Positions 1-8,636 of a stretch of 12,551 bases of DNA are shown in pieces. The notes under the pieces were generated by a model. That model did not search any database, was not told the origin of the DNA, and saw nothing but the letters and a program-made list of their open reading frames with translations. Source of the stretch: Phyllobacteriaceae bacterium (GTDB lineage Bacteria; Pseudomonadota; Alphaproteobacteria; Rhizobiales; Ancalomicrobiaceae); NCBI GenBank assembly GCA_012517025.1, contig JAAYVT010000338.1, positions 1-12,551 on the forward strand. Reading direction: 5' to 3'. The stretch's first letter is position 1, and every line of letters starts with the position of its first letter. The translations under genes and the position numbers were made by a program.

Positions 1-1215
1 CGCCGCGGCGTCGGCGGCGTGAACGCGGCCGATCGGCGTGCCGGCGTCGAGGTGCACTCCGATCCCGGCGAGATCGGTGAAGCCGACCGCCGGATCGATC
101 GGATCGCTCGCCTTGGTGCGGCCGCCGCCGAGTTCGACCACCGCGACGCCGACGGCGCGGGTGTCGATCGCCTCGACGAACCCCTCTTCGTCGGCGACGA
201 CGTCCCGCGTCACCGGCGCCGCCTTCAGATAGCTAGGCGCCTTCGCGACGAAGTCCACCGGCCCGCCGAGCGCGGCGACCATGCGGCCGAAGATTTCCGC
301 CGCCCGGCCGTCGTCGAGGGTGGTTGTGAGCCGGCTCGAGGCCTCGTCGCGATCGCTCGCCAGCCCGGCGAGGGTGAGCAGCTCCGCCCCCAGCGCCACG
401 GTGATCGCCTCGACGCGCGGGTCGCGCCGGCGCCGCGTCAGGAAGTCGACGGCGTGCGCCACCTCCACGGCGTTGCCGGCGCACGGCGCCAGCGGTTCGT
501 TCATGTCGGTGACCAATGCTCGGGTCGGCAGCCCGGCGCCGTTCGCCACGGTGACCAGGCTCTCGGCCAGCGCGCGCGCCTCGTCGAGCGTCGCCATGAA
601 GGCGCCCGAACCCCATTTGACGTCGAGGATCAGGCTGCCGAGCCCGGCGGCGAGCTTCTTCGACAGGATCGAGGCGGTGATCAGATCGAGGCTCTCGACC
701 GTGCCGGTGACGTCGCGGATGGCGTAGAAGCGCTTGTCGGCGGGGGCGAGATCGGCGGTCTGGCCGATGATCGCGCAGCCGACTTCACGCACCACGGTGG
801 CGAAGAGCGCGTTGCCGGGCTGAGTGCGGTAGCCGGGGATGGAATCGAGTTTGTCGAGGGTGCCGCCGGTGTGGCCGAGCCCGCGCCCCGAGATCATCGG
901 CACGTAGGCGCCGCAGGCCGCCAGCATCGGCGCCAACATCAGCGAGAGATCGTCGCCGACCCCGCCGGAGGAGTGTTTGTCGACCACCGGGCCGGGCAGG
1001 TCCCAGGCGAGCACCGTGCCGCTGTCGCGCATCGCCTTGGTCAGCGCCACCCGTTCGGAGAGCTCCAGGCCGCGGAAAAACACCGCCATGGCGAAGGCGG
1101 CGATCTGCCCCTCGCTCCACGACCCGTCGGTGAGACCGGCGACCAGCGCTGCGATCTCGTCGTCGGCGAGCCGGCCACCGTCGCGCTTGCGGCGAACGAG
1201 TTCCTGGGGAAGCAT
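1..1215 (-). CDS. deoA: Thymidine phosphorylase, C-terminus cut by window edge
   Basis: Catalyses reversible phosphorolysis of thymidine (and deoxyuridine) to base and 2-deoxyribose 1-phosphate in the cytoplasm, as part of pyrimidine nucleoside salvage. The ATG at 1215-1213 gives MLPQELVRRKRDGG, which matches the N-terminus of the DeoA family, and a GGAG lies upstream. The frame is open for 405 codons to base 1. Visible motifs are the phosphate-binding KHSSGGVGD at residues 80-88 and the family signature SGRGLGHTGGTLDKL at 109-123. Further on come IIGQTADLAPADKRFY and, near the edge, GVHLDAGTPIGRVHAAD. Compared with the 440-residue E. coli enzyme, as I recall its sequence, only about 35 residues are missing. 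E. coli has KHSTGGVGD where this protein has a Ser in place of Thr, a mild change. It is the last visible gene of the nucleoside operon, 132 bases after punA with a hairpin between them. A broader pyrimidine-nucleoside phosphorylase is the alternative, but the motifs read as DeoA. Confidence 0.95.
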   Translation of the reverse strand, partial: MLPQELVRRKRDGGRLADDEIAALVAGLTDGSWSEGQIAAFAMAVFFRGLELSERVALTKAMRDSGTVLAWDLPGPVVDKHSSGGVGDDLSLMLAPMLAACGAYVPMISGRGLGHTGGTLDKLDSIPGYRTQPGNALFATVVREVGCAIIGQTADLAPADKRFYAIRDVTGTVESLDLITASILSKKLAAGLGSLILDVKWGSGAFMATLDEARALAESLVTVANGAGLPTRALVTDMNEPLAPCAGNAVEVAHAVDFLTRRRRDPRVEAITVALGAELLTLAGLASDRDEASSRLTTTLDDGRAAEIFGRMVAALGGPVDFVAKAPSYLKAAPVTRDVVADEEGFVEAIDTRAVGVAVVELGGGRTKASDPIDPAVGFTDLAGIGVHLDAGTPIGRVHAADAAA

Positions 1216-1294
1216 GGCGAAAGATCTCCGGTGAGCCGTCTCGAGAATTCCGTACGTGCCGGCGAAGAAGATGAACGCGACGGGGAGTCGATCG

Positions 1295-1327
1295 CGGCGG
1301 GGAGGGCGCCTCGCGCCGTTCCCGCCG
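1295..1327 (-). other. Intercistronic hairpin between punA and deoA
   Basis: On the minus-strand RNA a two-tier stem can form. The outer arms CGGCGGG and CCCGCCG (7 bp) enclose a 3x3 internal loop, then inner arms GGCGC and GCGCC (5 bp) closed by GAG. It starts 20 bases after the punA stop. No T-run follows, so a classical terminator is unlikely. It could be an RNA stability, processing or attenuation element that lowers deoA expression relative to punA. The pairing is visible in the sequence; the role is inference. Confidence 0.5.
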
Positions 1328-1347
1328 GGTCGAAAGCGCGCGCCGGT

Positions 1348-2151
1348 TCACTCCGCCAGAAGCTTCAGCACCGCGGCGAGCAGGGTGGCGAGCCGTTCGC
1401 CGCCCGCCGCCGCCTCCGATTTGGTCTCGGCGTGCGACAGCGGCCGGCCGGTCATGCCGGCGCCGAGATTGGTGACGAGCGAGAACCCCAGCACCTTCAG
1501 CCCGGCGTGCCGGGCCAGGATCACTTCCGGCACCGTCGACATGCCGACCGCGTCGGCGCCGACGAGGCGCGCCATGCGGATTTCCGCCGGCGTCTCGAAG
1601 GACGGGCCGGAGAACCACATGTAGACGCCCTCGGAGAGCGCGATCCCGGTCGCCTTGGCGGCCTTGCGGGCGAGGTCGCGCAAGGCCGGATCGTAGGCGT
1701 CGACCATCGACACGAAGCGCTCGTCGACGCCGACCCCGATCAACGGGTTGGGGCCGAAGGCGATGTGATCGGCGATCAGCATCAGCGACCCCGGCCCGAC
1801 GTCGGCCTTGAGCGATCCGGCGGCGTTGGTGAGGATCAGCGTCTCGCAGCCGAGTGCGGCGAGGGTGGCGATCGGCACCGCCATCTCGCGCGGATCGCCG
1901 CGCTCGTAGAAGTGGGCGCGCCCTGAGAGCACGGCGACCTCCGCCCCGCCGACACGCCCGAGCACCAGTTCGCCGGCGTGTCCGGAGACACCCGAGTGAG
2001 GAAAGCCGGGGAGGTCGGCGTAGGGGATCGCCTGGGCGTCCTCGACGCGGGCGGCGAAGTCGCCGAGCCCGGAGCCGAGCACGATCCCGATCTTCGGCGT
2101 AAGGCCGGGCGCCCAGTCGCGCACGGTGCGGGCGAGGTCGAGGACGTTCAC
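1348..2151 (-). CDS. punA: Purine nucleoside phosphorylase (trimeric PNP type)
   Basis: Cleaves purine (deoxy)nucleosides with phosphate to the free base and (deoxy)ribose 1-phosphate in the cytoplasm. The protein is 267 residues, a normal length for the trimeric family. Motifs in order are GSGLG at 26-30 (phosphate loop), RAHFYE at 78-83, TNAAGSL at 108-114, GPSFETPAEIRM at 182-193, GADAVGMSTVPEV at 198-210 and VTNLGAG at 226-232. The residues matching human PNP Glu201, Met219 and Asn243 appear to be E186, M204 and N228, which predicts 6-oxopurine (inosine/guanosine) substrates. I chose the GTG at 2151 because it starts MNVLDLARTVRDW just before the family's first conserved strand and has AGAGGGA seven bases upstream. 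The GTGA motif overlaps the cdd stop by 4 bases, indicating translational coupling. The frame stays open upstream inside cdd, but that extension looks like shadow sequence. The symbol deoD is sometimes used for such genes. Confidence 0.94.
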   Translation of the reverse strand: MNVLDLARTVRDWAPGLTPKIGIVLGSGLGDFAARVEDAQAIPYADLPGFPHSGVSGHAGELVLGRVGGAEVAVLSGRAHFYERGDPREMAVPIATLAALGCETLILTNAAGSLKADVGPGSLMLIADHIAFGPNPLIGVGVDERFVSMVDAYDPALRDLARKAAKATGIALSEGVYMWFSGPSFETPAEIRMARLVGADAVGMSTVPEVILARHAGLKVLGFSLVTNLGAGMTGRPLSHAETKSEAAAGGERLATLLAAVLKLLAE

Positions 2152-2582
2152 GGGCGGTCCCTCTCGAGCGATTCCGGTCCGAAGGAGAGTGGCAGCAGTT
2201 CGCCGAGCGGCAGGCTGGTCACCGTGCCGACGGCGTCGCGCAGATGCACCGAGGTCATCTCGCCGGCGAACTCGCGCAGGCGCTGCCGGCAGCCGCCGCA
2301 GGGCGGGCATTGGATCTCGTCGCCGTCCGCCGGGCCGCCGACGATCGCCGCGGCGAGGATGCGCCGCCCGCCCGCCGCCACCATCGCCGAGATGGCGCCG
2401 GCCTCGGCGCAAGTGCCCTGCGGATAGGCGGCGTTCTCGACGTTGCAGCCGACGTGGATGCGGCCCTCCTCGTCGAGGATCGCCGCGCCGACGAAGAAGT
2501 TCGAATAGGGTGCGTGCGCCCTGACCCGCACGTCGGCGGCGGCCTCGAACAACGAGGCGAGAGCTTCGGTTTCGTTGCGCAT
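2148..2582 (-). CDS. cdd: Cytidine deaminase
   Basis: Hydrolytically deaminates cytidine and deoxycytidine to uridine and deoxyuridine, so that imported cytosine nucleosides become substrates for phosphorolysis. The product has 144 residues, typical of the short homotetrameric class. The zinc site is complete: TCAEAGAI at 57-64 supplies Cys58 and catalytic Glu60, and PPCGGCRQ at 93-100 supplies Cys95 and Cys98. APYSNFFVGAA (24-34) and NVENAAYPQG (47-56) are the usual substrate-binding stretch. The start has a strong GGAGGA ribosome site about eight bases upstream. It lies 16 bases after the second permease gene and overlaps punA by 4 bases, so it sits mid-operon between transport and phosphorolysis genes. 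Confidence 0.96.
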   Translation of the reverse strand: MRNETEALASLFEAAADVRVRAHAPYSNFFVGAAILDEEGRIHVGCNVENAAYPQGTCAEAGAISAMVAAGGRRILAAAIVGGPADGDEIQCPPCGGCRQRLREFAGEMTSVHLRDAVGTVTSLPLGELLPLSFGPESLERDRP

Positions 2583-2598
2583 CGTTCGTCTCCTCCGC

Positions 2599-3585
2599 TC
2601 AACGGTCCTTGGTATAGGGGATGCCGGAGGCCTTCGGGGGGATCGAGCGGCCGATGAAACCGGCGAGCAGGATCACCGTCAACAGGTAGGGCAGGGCCTG
2701 GAACACCTGCACCGGCACCCGTCCGATCCCCGGGATCGGGGTGCCCTGCAGACGGATCGACACCGCGTCGAGCAGGCCGAACAGCAGGCAGGCGCCGAGC
2801 GCGTTGAACGGCTTCCACTTGGCGAAGACCAGCGCGGCGAGCGCGATGAAGCCCTTGCCGGCGGTCATGTCGCGCACGAATCCGGCCGATTGGGCGACCG
2901 ACAGATAGGTTCCGGCACAGCCGCAGAGCATGCCGCAGACGATCACCGCGCGATAGCGCAGCCCCGCCACCGACACGCCGGCGGTGTCGACGGCGTGCGG
3001 ATTGTCGCCGACCGCCCTGAGGCGCAGGCCGAACCGGGTGCGCCACAGGATCCACCACGTCACCGGCACGGCGGCGACCGCGGCATAGACCAGGATGTTG
3101 TGGCCGGCGATCGCCTCCGACCACACCTCGCCGAGCCCGTGCGAGCCGCCGAGCAGTCGCGCGATGCCGAGATCGACGTCGAGGCCGAGGAAACGTTCGT
3201 TCGCCTCGAGCTGCGGCGTCCGCCCGCCCTGGCCGTACCAGACTTGGCCGAGCAGCACGGTCAAGCCGGCGGCGAGGAAATTGACGGCGGTGCCCGAGAC
3301 GATCTGGTTGCCGCGCTGGGTGATCGAGGCGAAGCCGTGCACCAGCGCCAGGAACACCGAGGCGGCGATGCCGGCGAGAAGCCCCGCCCAGGGCGAATGC
3401 CAAGCGGCGGCGGCGGCCCCGGCGGCGAAGGCGGCGGCCAGCATCTTGCCCTCGAGCCCGATGTCGACGACGCCGGAACGCTCCGACCACAGCCCGGCGA
3501 GACAGGCGAAGAGCAGCGGCACGGCGAGGCGGATGCCCGAGCCGAGCACCGGGGCGGCGAGATCGAGGAACGCGGTCGGATCCAT
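2599..3585 (-). CDS. Nucleoside ABC transporter permease (NupQ/BmpC-like)
   Basis: One of the two inner-membrane permeases of a BMP-type nucleoside importer. The 328-residue protein is strongly hydrophobic with roughly eight to ten membrane spans. It carries family hallmarks: SERSGVVDIGLEGKML at 34-49 near the first spans, the cytoplasmic ATPase-coupling segment AVGDNPHAVDTAG at 191-203 after WRTRFGLRLR, and GKGFIALAALVFAKWKP at 243-259. The ATG at 3585 shares one base with the TGA of the preceding permease (TGATG), and an ideal AAGGAGG lies just upstream, which fixes the start. Pairing with the other permease and the double ATPase matches the two-permease layout of Bacillus NupPQ-NupO systems. 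Substrate is inferred from the BMP-type binding protein and the salvage enzymes encoded downstream. Confidence 0.92.
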   Translation of the reverse strand: MDPTAFLDLAAPVLGSGIRLAVPLLFACLAGLWSERSGVVDIGLEGKMLAAAFAAGAAAAAWHSPWAGLLAGIAASVFLALVHGFASITQRGNQIVSGTAVNFLAAGLTVLLGQVWYGQGGRTPQLEANERFLGLDVDLGIARLLGGSHGLGEVWSEAIAGHNILVYAAVAAVPVTWWILWRTRFGLRLRAVGDNPHAVDTAGVSVAGLRYRAVIVCGMLCGCAGTYLSVAQSAGFVRDMTAGKGFIALAALVFAKWKPFNALGACLLFGLLDAVSIRLQGTPIPGIGRVPVQVFQALPYLLTVILLAGFIGRSIPPKASGIPYTKDR

Positions 3586-4699
3586 CACGCCCCTCCTTCC
3601 GCCCGCACCCGGCGGCGATCGAACAACGCGACCAGCCCGGGCCGGAACATGTGCTCGAGCGCTCCGGCGAACAGGATCACCAGCGCCTGGATGACGACGA
3701 TCATGTCGCGACTGATCTTCGGCTTGTCGAAGGCGAGCTCGGCGCCGCCCTGATAGAGCACGCCGAACAGCAGCGCGGCGAGCACCACCCCGAACGGATG
3801 CGACCGCCCCATCAACGCCACCGCGATGCCGACGAAGCCGGCGCCGGCGACGAATTCGAGCAGCAGCCGGTGCTGCGTCCCCATCACCTCGTTGACCGCG
3901 AGCAGGCCGGAGAGGGCGCCGGAGATCAGCATCGTCACCACCACGACGTGGCCGGGGTCGATGCCGGCGTAGGTCGCGGCGGTCGGGTTCCGCCCGACGG
4001 TGCGGATCTCGTAGCCGAGGCGGGTGCGCCAGATCAGCAGCCAGACGAACACCGCCGCGAGCCCCGCCAGGAACACCGACGGATTGAGCGGCGATTGGCC
4101 GAGGTCGATGCCGTAGGGGGCGAGCATCTCGCGCAGGAAGGGCAGGCGGGTCGCCTCGGCGAAGCTGCGCGTCTCCGGGCTCATCGCTCCGGGTTTGCCC
4201 ATCACCTCGACCAGCAGCCACACCATCAGCGTGGCGGCGAGATAGTTGAACATGATGGTGGTGATGACGATGTGGCTGCCGCGCCGCGCCTGCGCCCAGG
4301 CCGGCACGAAGGCCCAGGCCGCGCCGAAGGCCGCCGCCGCCGCGATCGCGAAGGGGGCGACCAACCACCATGGCGCCCCGTCGAAGGAAAGGCAGACCAG
4401 CGCCACCCCGAGCCCGCCCAGCGTCGCCTGTCCCTCCGCGCCGATGTTGAACAGGCCCGCCTGGAAGGCGACCGCCACCGCGAGCCCGGTGAACACGAAG
4501 TCGGTGGCGTAATAGAGCGTGAAGCCGATCCCCTCGGGATAGCCGAGCGCGCCCCGGATCATGATCGCCACCGCTTCCAGCGGGTTCTCGCCGATCGCCA
4601 GCACCACCAGGCCGGAGACCAGGAAGGCGACGGTGAGATTGAGCAGCGGAATCAGCACGTAGTCGACGAGCGCCGGCAGCTCGCGACGGGACGAGGAGC

Positions 4700-4703
<4 letters not shown>
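3585..4703 (-). CDS. Nucleoside ABC transporter permease (NupP/BmpB-like)
   Basis: The partner inner-membrane permease, 372 residues with about ten predicted spans. The first lies at residues 14-36, after a short cytoplasmic N-terminus. Motifs are GLFNIGAEGQ at 83-92 (the counterpart of VDIGLEGK in the other permease), the coupling-loop segment GRNPTAATYAGI at 237-248 after RTRLGYEIRTV, and NEVMGTQHRLL at 271-281. The pairing of the two conserved motifs shows that the permeases are related and probably form a heterodimer. The ATG at 4703 overlaps the ATPase stop in an ATGA motif, and GGGGAG upstream serves as ribosome site. Longer starts upstream would lie inside the ATPase gene and add an Arg-rich stretch, so I rejected them. 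Confidence 0.93.
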
Positions 4704-6229
<1,526 letters not shown>

Positions 6230-6250
6230 GCGCGGATCACTCCGAGGCGT

Positions 6251-6272
6251 CGGCGCGACCGCAGTCGCGCCG
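6251..6272 (-). other. Perfect 9-bp hairpin upstream of the ABC ATPase gene
   Basis: The minus-strand RNA pairs CGGCGCGAC with GTCGCGCCG around a four-base loop, with no mismatch. It lies 22 bases upstream of the ATPase ATG and has no T-run. It is the second of two hairpins in the 92-base gap after the binding-protein gene. Such structures often protect an upstream mRNA from 3' decay; that role is inferred here. Confidence 0.5.
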
Positions 6273-6292
6273 TCCCGGTTCGCGAGGCGCCC

Positions 6293-6308
6293 CGTCGGCG
6301 AGCCGACG
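6293..6308 (-). other. Hairpin just after the nucleoside-binding protein gene
   Basis: A 6-bp stem CGTCGG/CCGACG is closed by the tetraloop CTCG on the minus-strand RNA, starting 13 bases past the stop codon. GCCCC in the last codons of the gene could also pair with the GGGGC that follows, enclosing the hairpin in a larger fold. There is no T-run, so a stability or partial-termination element fits better than a strong intrinsic terminator. Confidence 0.4.
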
Positions 6309-6321
6309 AGCCGAGGCTCTC

Positions 6322-7317
6322 TCAGTAGGGGCAGGTCTTGTCGGCCATGTAGTCGTGCACGACCAGCTTGCCGGACAGGATGTCCTTCTCCGCCGCCTCG
6401 ACCGCGGTCTTCATCGCCGGGGTGATCAGCGCCTTGTTGTAGTCGTCGAGCGCCCAGCCGACGCCGTTCTCCTTGAGCCCGAGCACGCGCACGCCGGAGG
6501 TCCACTTGTCGGTCTTGGCGTCCTGGAAGGCGTCGAACACGGCGACGTCGACGTGCTTGACCATCGAGGTCAGCACCTTGCCGGGATGGAGGTGGTTCTG
6601 GTTGGAATCGACGCCGATGCCGAGCTTGCCGGCGTCGGCGGCGGCCTGCAGCACGCCGAGGCCGGTGCCGCCGGCGGCATGATAGATCACGTCGGCGCCG
6701 CGATCGATCTGCGACTTGGTGAGCTCGCCGCCCTTGACCGGGTCGTTCCACGCCGCGCCGGTTGTGCCGGTCATGTTCTGGAAGATCTCGATCTTCGGAT
6801 CGACCGACTTGGCGCCGCCGACGTAGCCGCAGGCGAACTTGCGGATCAGCGGGATGTCCATGCCGCCGACGAAGCCGATCGCGTGGGTCTTGGAGGCCTC
6901 GGCCGCCAGCACGCCGACCAGCCACGAGCCTTCCTGTTCCTTGAACACGATCGAGCGGACGTTCGGCAGGTCCACCACCATGTCGACGATGGCGAACTTG
7001 AGGTCCGGGAATTCCTTGGCGACCTTCTCCACCGCCGTCGCCTGGGTGAAGCCGATGGCGACGATCGGCGAGAAGCCCTTGCGCGCGAAGTTGCGCAGCG
7101 CCTGCTCGCGCTGGGCGTCGTTCTGGATCTCGAAGTCGCGATAGTCGACGCCGGTCTCCTTCTTGAACTTCTCCGCGCCGGCGTAGGCCGCCTCGTTGAA
7201 GGACTTGTCGAACTTGCCGCCGAGATCGTAGAGCACCGCCGGCTTGATGTCGGCGGCGGCCGCCGCGCCCGCCGTCAGGCAGGTCGAGATCAGGATGGCG
7301 AAAGTCGTCTTCAGCAT
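6322..7317 (-). CDS. BMP/PnrA-family nucleoside-binding periplasmic protein
   Basis: Extracytoplasmic receptor that delivers nucleosides to the permease pair. The 331-residue product begins with a signal peptide: MLKTTF, a hydrophobic core to about residue 17, then an Ala run with likely cleavage near residue 22 before DIKPAVLY. Cys13 lies in ISTC, which is not a good lipobox, so a soluble periplasmic protein is more likely than the lipoprotein form common in Gram-positives. BMP-fold motifs are GGKFDKSFNEAAYAGAEK at 33-50, AIGFVGGMDIPLIRKF at 146-161, AAGGTGLGVLQAA at 214-226 and GIGVDSNQ at 233-240. The mature chain has two cysteines, Cys163 and Cys329 in the terminal TCPY. The ATG at 7317 is preceded by GAGG and directly precedes the signal peptide; an in-frame ATG at 7419 would add 34 Arg-rich residues and abolish it. 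It is the first gene of the operon. Purine versus pyrimidine preference cannot be read from sequence alone. Confidence 0.93.
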   Translation of the reverse strand: MLKTTFAILISTCLTAGAAAAADIKPAVLYDLGGKFDKSFNEAAYAGAEKFKKETGVDYRDFEIQNDAQREQALRNFARKGFSPIVAIGFTQATAVEKVAKEFPDLKFAIVDMVVDLPNVRSIVFKEQEGSWLVGVLAAEASKTHAIGFVGGMDIPLIRKFACGYVGGAKSVDPKIEIFQNMTGTTGAAWNDPVKGGELTKSQIDRGADVIYHAAGGTGLGVLQAAADAGKLGIGVDSNQNHLHPGKVLTSMVKHVDVAVFDAFQDAKTDKWTSGVRVLGLKENGVGWALDDYNKALITPAMKTAVEAAEKDILSGKLVVHDYMADKTCPY

Positions 7318-7340
7318 GGGTCGCACCTCGTCGCGTGTGG

Positions 7341-7370
7341 CTCTCCGTCGCGGTCGCCGAGACGGAGGAG
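7341..7370 (-). other. Inverted repeat in the leader of the nucleoside-binding protein gene
   Basis: On the plus strand the arms CTCTCCGTC and GACGGAGGAG pair with one bulged G. Inside them a further CGG/CCG pair can form around a TCG loop, after a G-A mismatch. The structure ends 23 bases before the ATG, just upstream of the GAGG ribosome site, so it would sit in the mRNA leader. It may be a 5' stabilising hairpin, a translation control element or a DNA operator; the sequence does not decide between these. Confidence 0.35.
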
Positions 7371-7507
7371 CGCAGATCCGGTTCGTCGAGAGATTGGCAC
7401 GACGCCTCTCCGCCCGCATCTCCTTTTCGTCGTTCGTCGTCGCTCCTCCACCGGCCCGCTCGCCATCGCGACGACCCGTCGATCGGTAGCGACCCGCCCT
7501 TGCGCGC

Positions 7508-7526
7508 GGTCGGCGACTGACCGACC
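7508..7526. promoter_or_regulatory. Candidate operator, near-palindrome upstream of glk
   Basis: The 19-base sequence has half-sites GGTCGG and CCGACC with a seven-base centre and 7 of 9 symmetric positions matching. It lies 30 bases before the glk start, in a region that also serves the divergent nucleoside operon. Its position suits a repressor site, but no regulator is encoded in the window and the half-site matches no motif I can name with confidence. Confidence 0.25.
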
Positions 7527-7556
7527 ATCGGGCTCCCTCTCGTCGCGGGTCTCGAG

Positions 7557-8588
7557 ATGCGCCCTTCTCCCGTCGAAACCTTCGCCTTTCCCGTGCTTCT
7601 CGCCGACATCGGCGGCACCAACGCCCGATTCGCGATCGTCGAGAGCCCCGACGCGCCGTTCCGCGATCTCGGCCGCACCCCCACCGCCGATCACGACGAT
7701 CCGATCTCCGCGATCGAGCGATTCGTGTTGCCGCGCCTCGAGGTCGCGCCCCGCTCGGCGATCCTGGCGGTGGCCGCCGTCATCGAGGGCGAAGAGATCT
7801 CCTTCACCAACAACCATTGGGTCCTGGAGCCGGGGCGCTTGCGCGCCGCCCTCGACCTCGACGTGGTGGTGGTGGTCAACGACTTCGAGGCGCAGGCGCT
7901 CGCTCTGCCGCATCTCGGGGTCGACGATCTCGTCCCGATCGGCGGCGGCCGGCGCCGGCCGGGCGCCACCATGGCGGTGATCGGCCCCGGCACCGGCCTC
8001 GGCGTCGGGCTGATGGTGCACGCGCGCGGCGTCTGGATTCCGGTCCCCGGCGAGGGCGGCCACGTCGACTATGCCCCGCGCGGGCCCCGCGAGACGGCGA
8101 TCGTCGAGGAAGTGTCGCGCCGCTCGGTCGCCGCCGGCGGCGACGGCCGCGTCTCCGCAGAGACCGTGCTCGCCGGTCCGGGCATCGCCCGCGTCCATCA
8201 GGCGGTTCGGACCTTGCGCGGCGAGGCGCCCGGCGCGCTCGACCCGGCCGGCGTCACCGCCGCCTTCGAGGCCGGCGATCCGGCCGCGATCGAGACCATG
8301 GGGTTCTTCGCCGCCGCGCTCGGCCGCGTCGCCGGCGACGTCGCGCTGCTGTCGCTGCCGCACGGCGGCGTCTTCCTCGCCGGCGGCATTCCGCCGCGTG
8401 TGGTGCCGCTGCTCGCCGACGGCCGCTTCCGCGCCGCCTTCGAGGACAAGTGGCCCTATCGCGAGATGATGGCGAGCTTCGTCACCGCGGTGGTGATCCA
8501 CCCGCTGCCCGCCTTCGTCGGGCTGGCCGCCTTCGCCCGGTCGCCGCAGACCCACGTCGTCGCGCTGGACGGCCGCGCCTGGGTCTGA
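7557..8588 (+). CDS. glk: Glucokinase (Glk family)
   Basis: Phosphorylates glucose with ATP to glucose 6-phosphate in the cytoplasm. The 343-residue length and motifs fit the proteobacterial Glk family rather than ROK kinases. They are the phosphate-1 loop ADIGGTNARF at 16-25, sugar-contacting FTNNHW at 83-88, catalytic VVNDFEAQALALP at 106-118 with Asp109, adenosine-loop GPGTGLGVG at 143-151, PVPGEGGHVDYAP at 162-174 (the Glu and His that contact glucose in E. coli) and AGGIPPR at 275-281. The C-terminal GRAWV resembles the GRRW-type ending I recall for rhizobial Glk. The ATG at 7557 puts a short tail before the first conserved strand, as in homologues, but the ribosome site is weak, with only GGGT nearby. 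It is divergent from the nucleoside operon and convergent with apaG. Confidence 0.95.
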   Translation: MRPSPVETFAFPVLLADIGGTNARFAIVESPDAPFRDLGRTPTADHDDPISAIERFVLPRLEVAPRSAILAVAAVIEGEEISFTNNHWVLEPGRLRAALDLDVVVVVNDFEAQALALPHLGVDDLVPIGGGRRRPGATMAVIGPGTGLGVGLMVHARGVWIPVPGEGGHVDYAPRGPRETAIVEEVSRRSVAAGGDGRVSAETVLAGPGIARVHQAVRTLRGEAPGALDPAGVTAAFEAGDPAAIETMGFFAAALGRVAGDVALLSLPHGGVFLAGGIPPRVVPLLADGRFRAAFEDKWPYREMMASFVTAVVIHPLPAFVGLAAFARSPQTHVVALDGRAWV

Positions 8589-8596
8589 CCCGGACG

Positions 8597-8623
8597 ACCG
8601 CCGATCCGACAGGCGACGGCGGT
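8597..8623. terminator. Possible bidirectional hairpin between glk and apaG
   Basis: ACCGCCG and CGGCGGT form a 7-bp stem with a 13-base loop in the 48-base gap between two convergent genes, so it could end transcripts from both sides. Neither strand has a T-run after the stem, and the loop is long. The assignment rests mainly on position. Confidence 0.3.
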
Positions 8624-8636
8624 GCCCGAGGCGGAC

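Larger units (their letters stand above)
7318..7556. other. Divergent intergenic region between nucleoside operon and glk
   Basis: These 239 bases hold the promoters of both divergent units. I found no convincing -35/-10 pair on either strand. Visible structure consists of an inverted repeat near the binding-protein start (7341-7370), a near-palindrome near glk (7508-7526) and a TCGTCG-rich stretch at about 7428-7443. No small gene is supported. Confidence 0.6.

Noticed and set aside
19..1926. A 635-codon open frame on the plus strand
   Set aside because: It runs antisense to deoA and punA, whose proteins match well-known motifs. Its translation is rich in Arg, Gly, Asp and His with no recognisable domain, as expected for opposite-strand frames in GC-rich DNA.
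2152..2412. An 87-residue N-terminal extension of punA
   Set aside because: It overlaps cdd in another frame and is Arg-rich. The GTG at 2151 has a ribosome site and gives the usual family length.
7270..7290. Lipoprotein cleavage at Cys13 of the receptor
   Set aside because: ISTC departs from the lipobox (Thr at -1), and a good AAAA-type signal peptidase I site follows.
7318..7419. An upstream ATG start for the receptor at 7419, with AAAAGGAG touching it
   Set aside because: The AAGGAG has no spacing to the ATG, and the extra 34 Arg-rich residues would bury the clear signal peptide that begins at 7317.
7428..7443. A TCGTCG-rich run as a possible repeat array
   Set aside because: It is only about 16 bases long and imperfect, and TCG-rich strings are common in this composition.
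6230..7684. The ATPase frame stays open upstream as far as 7684, suggesting a 994-residue fusion
   Set aside because: The upstream part is an off-frame reading of the receptor gene. The real ATPase starts at 6229 with MTGTTPAIEF, just before the first cassette.
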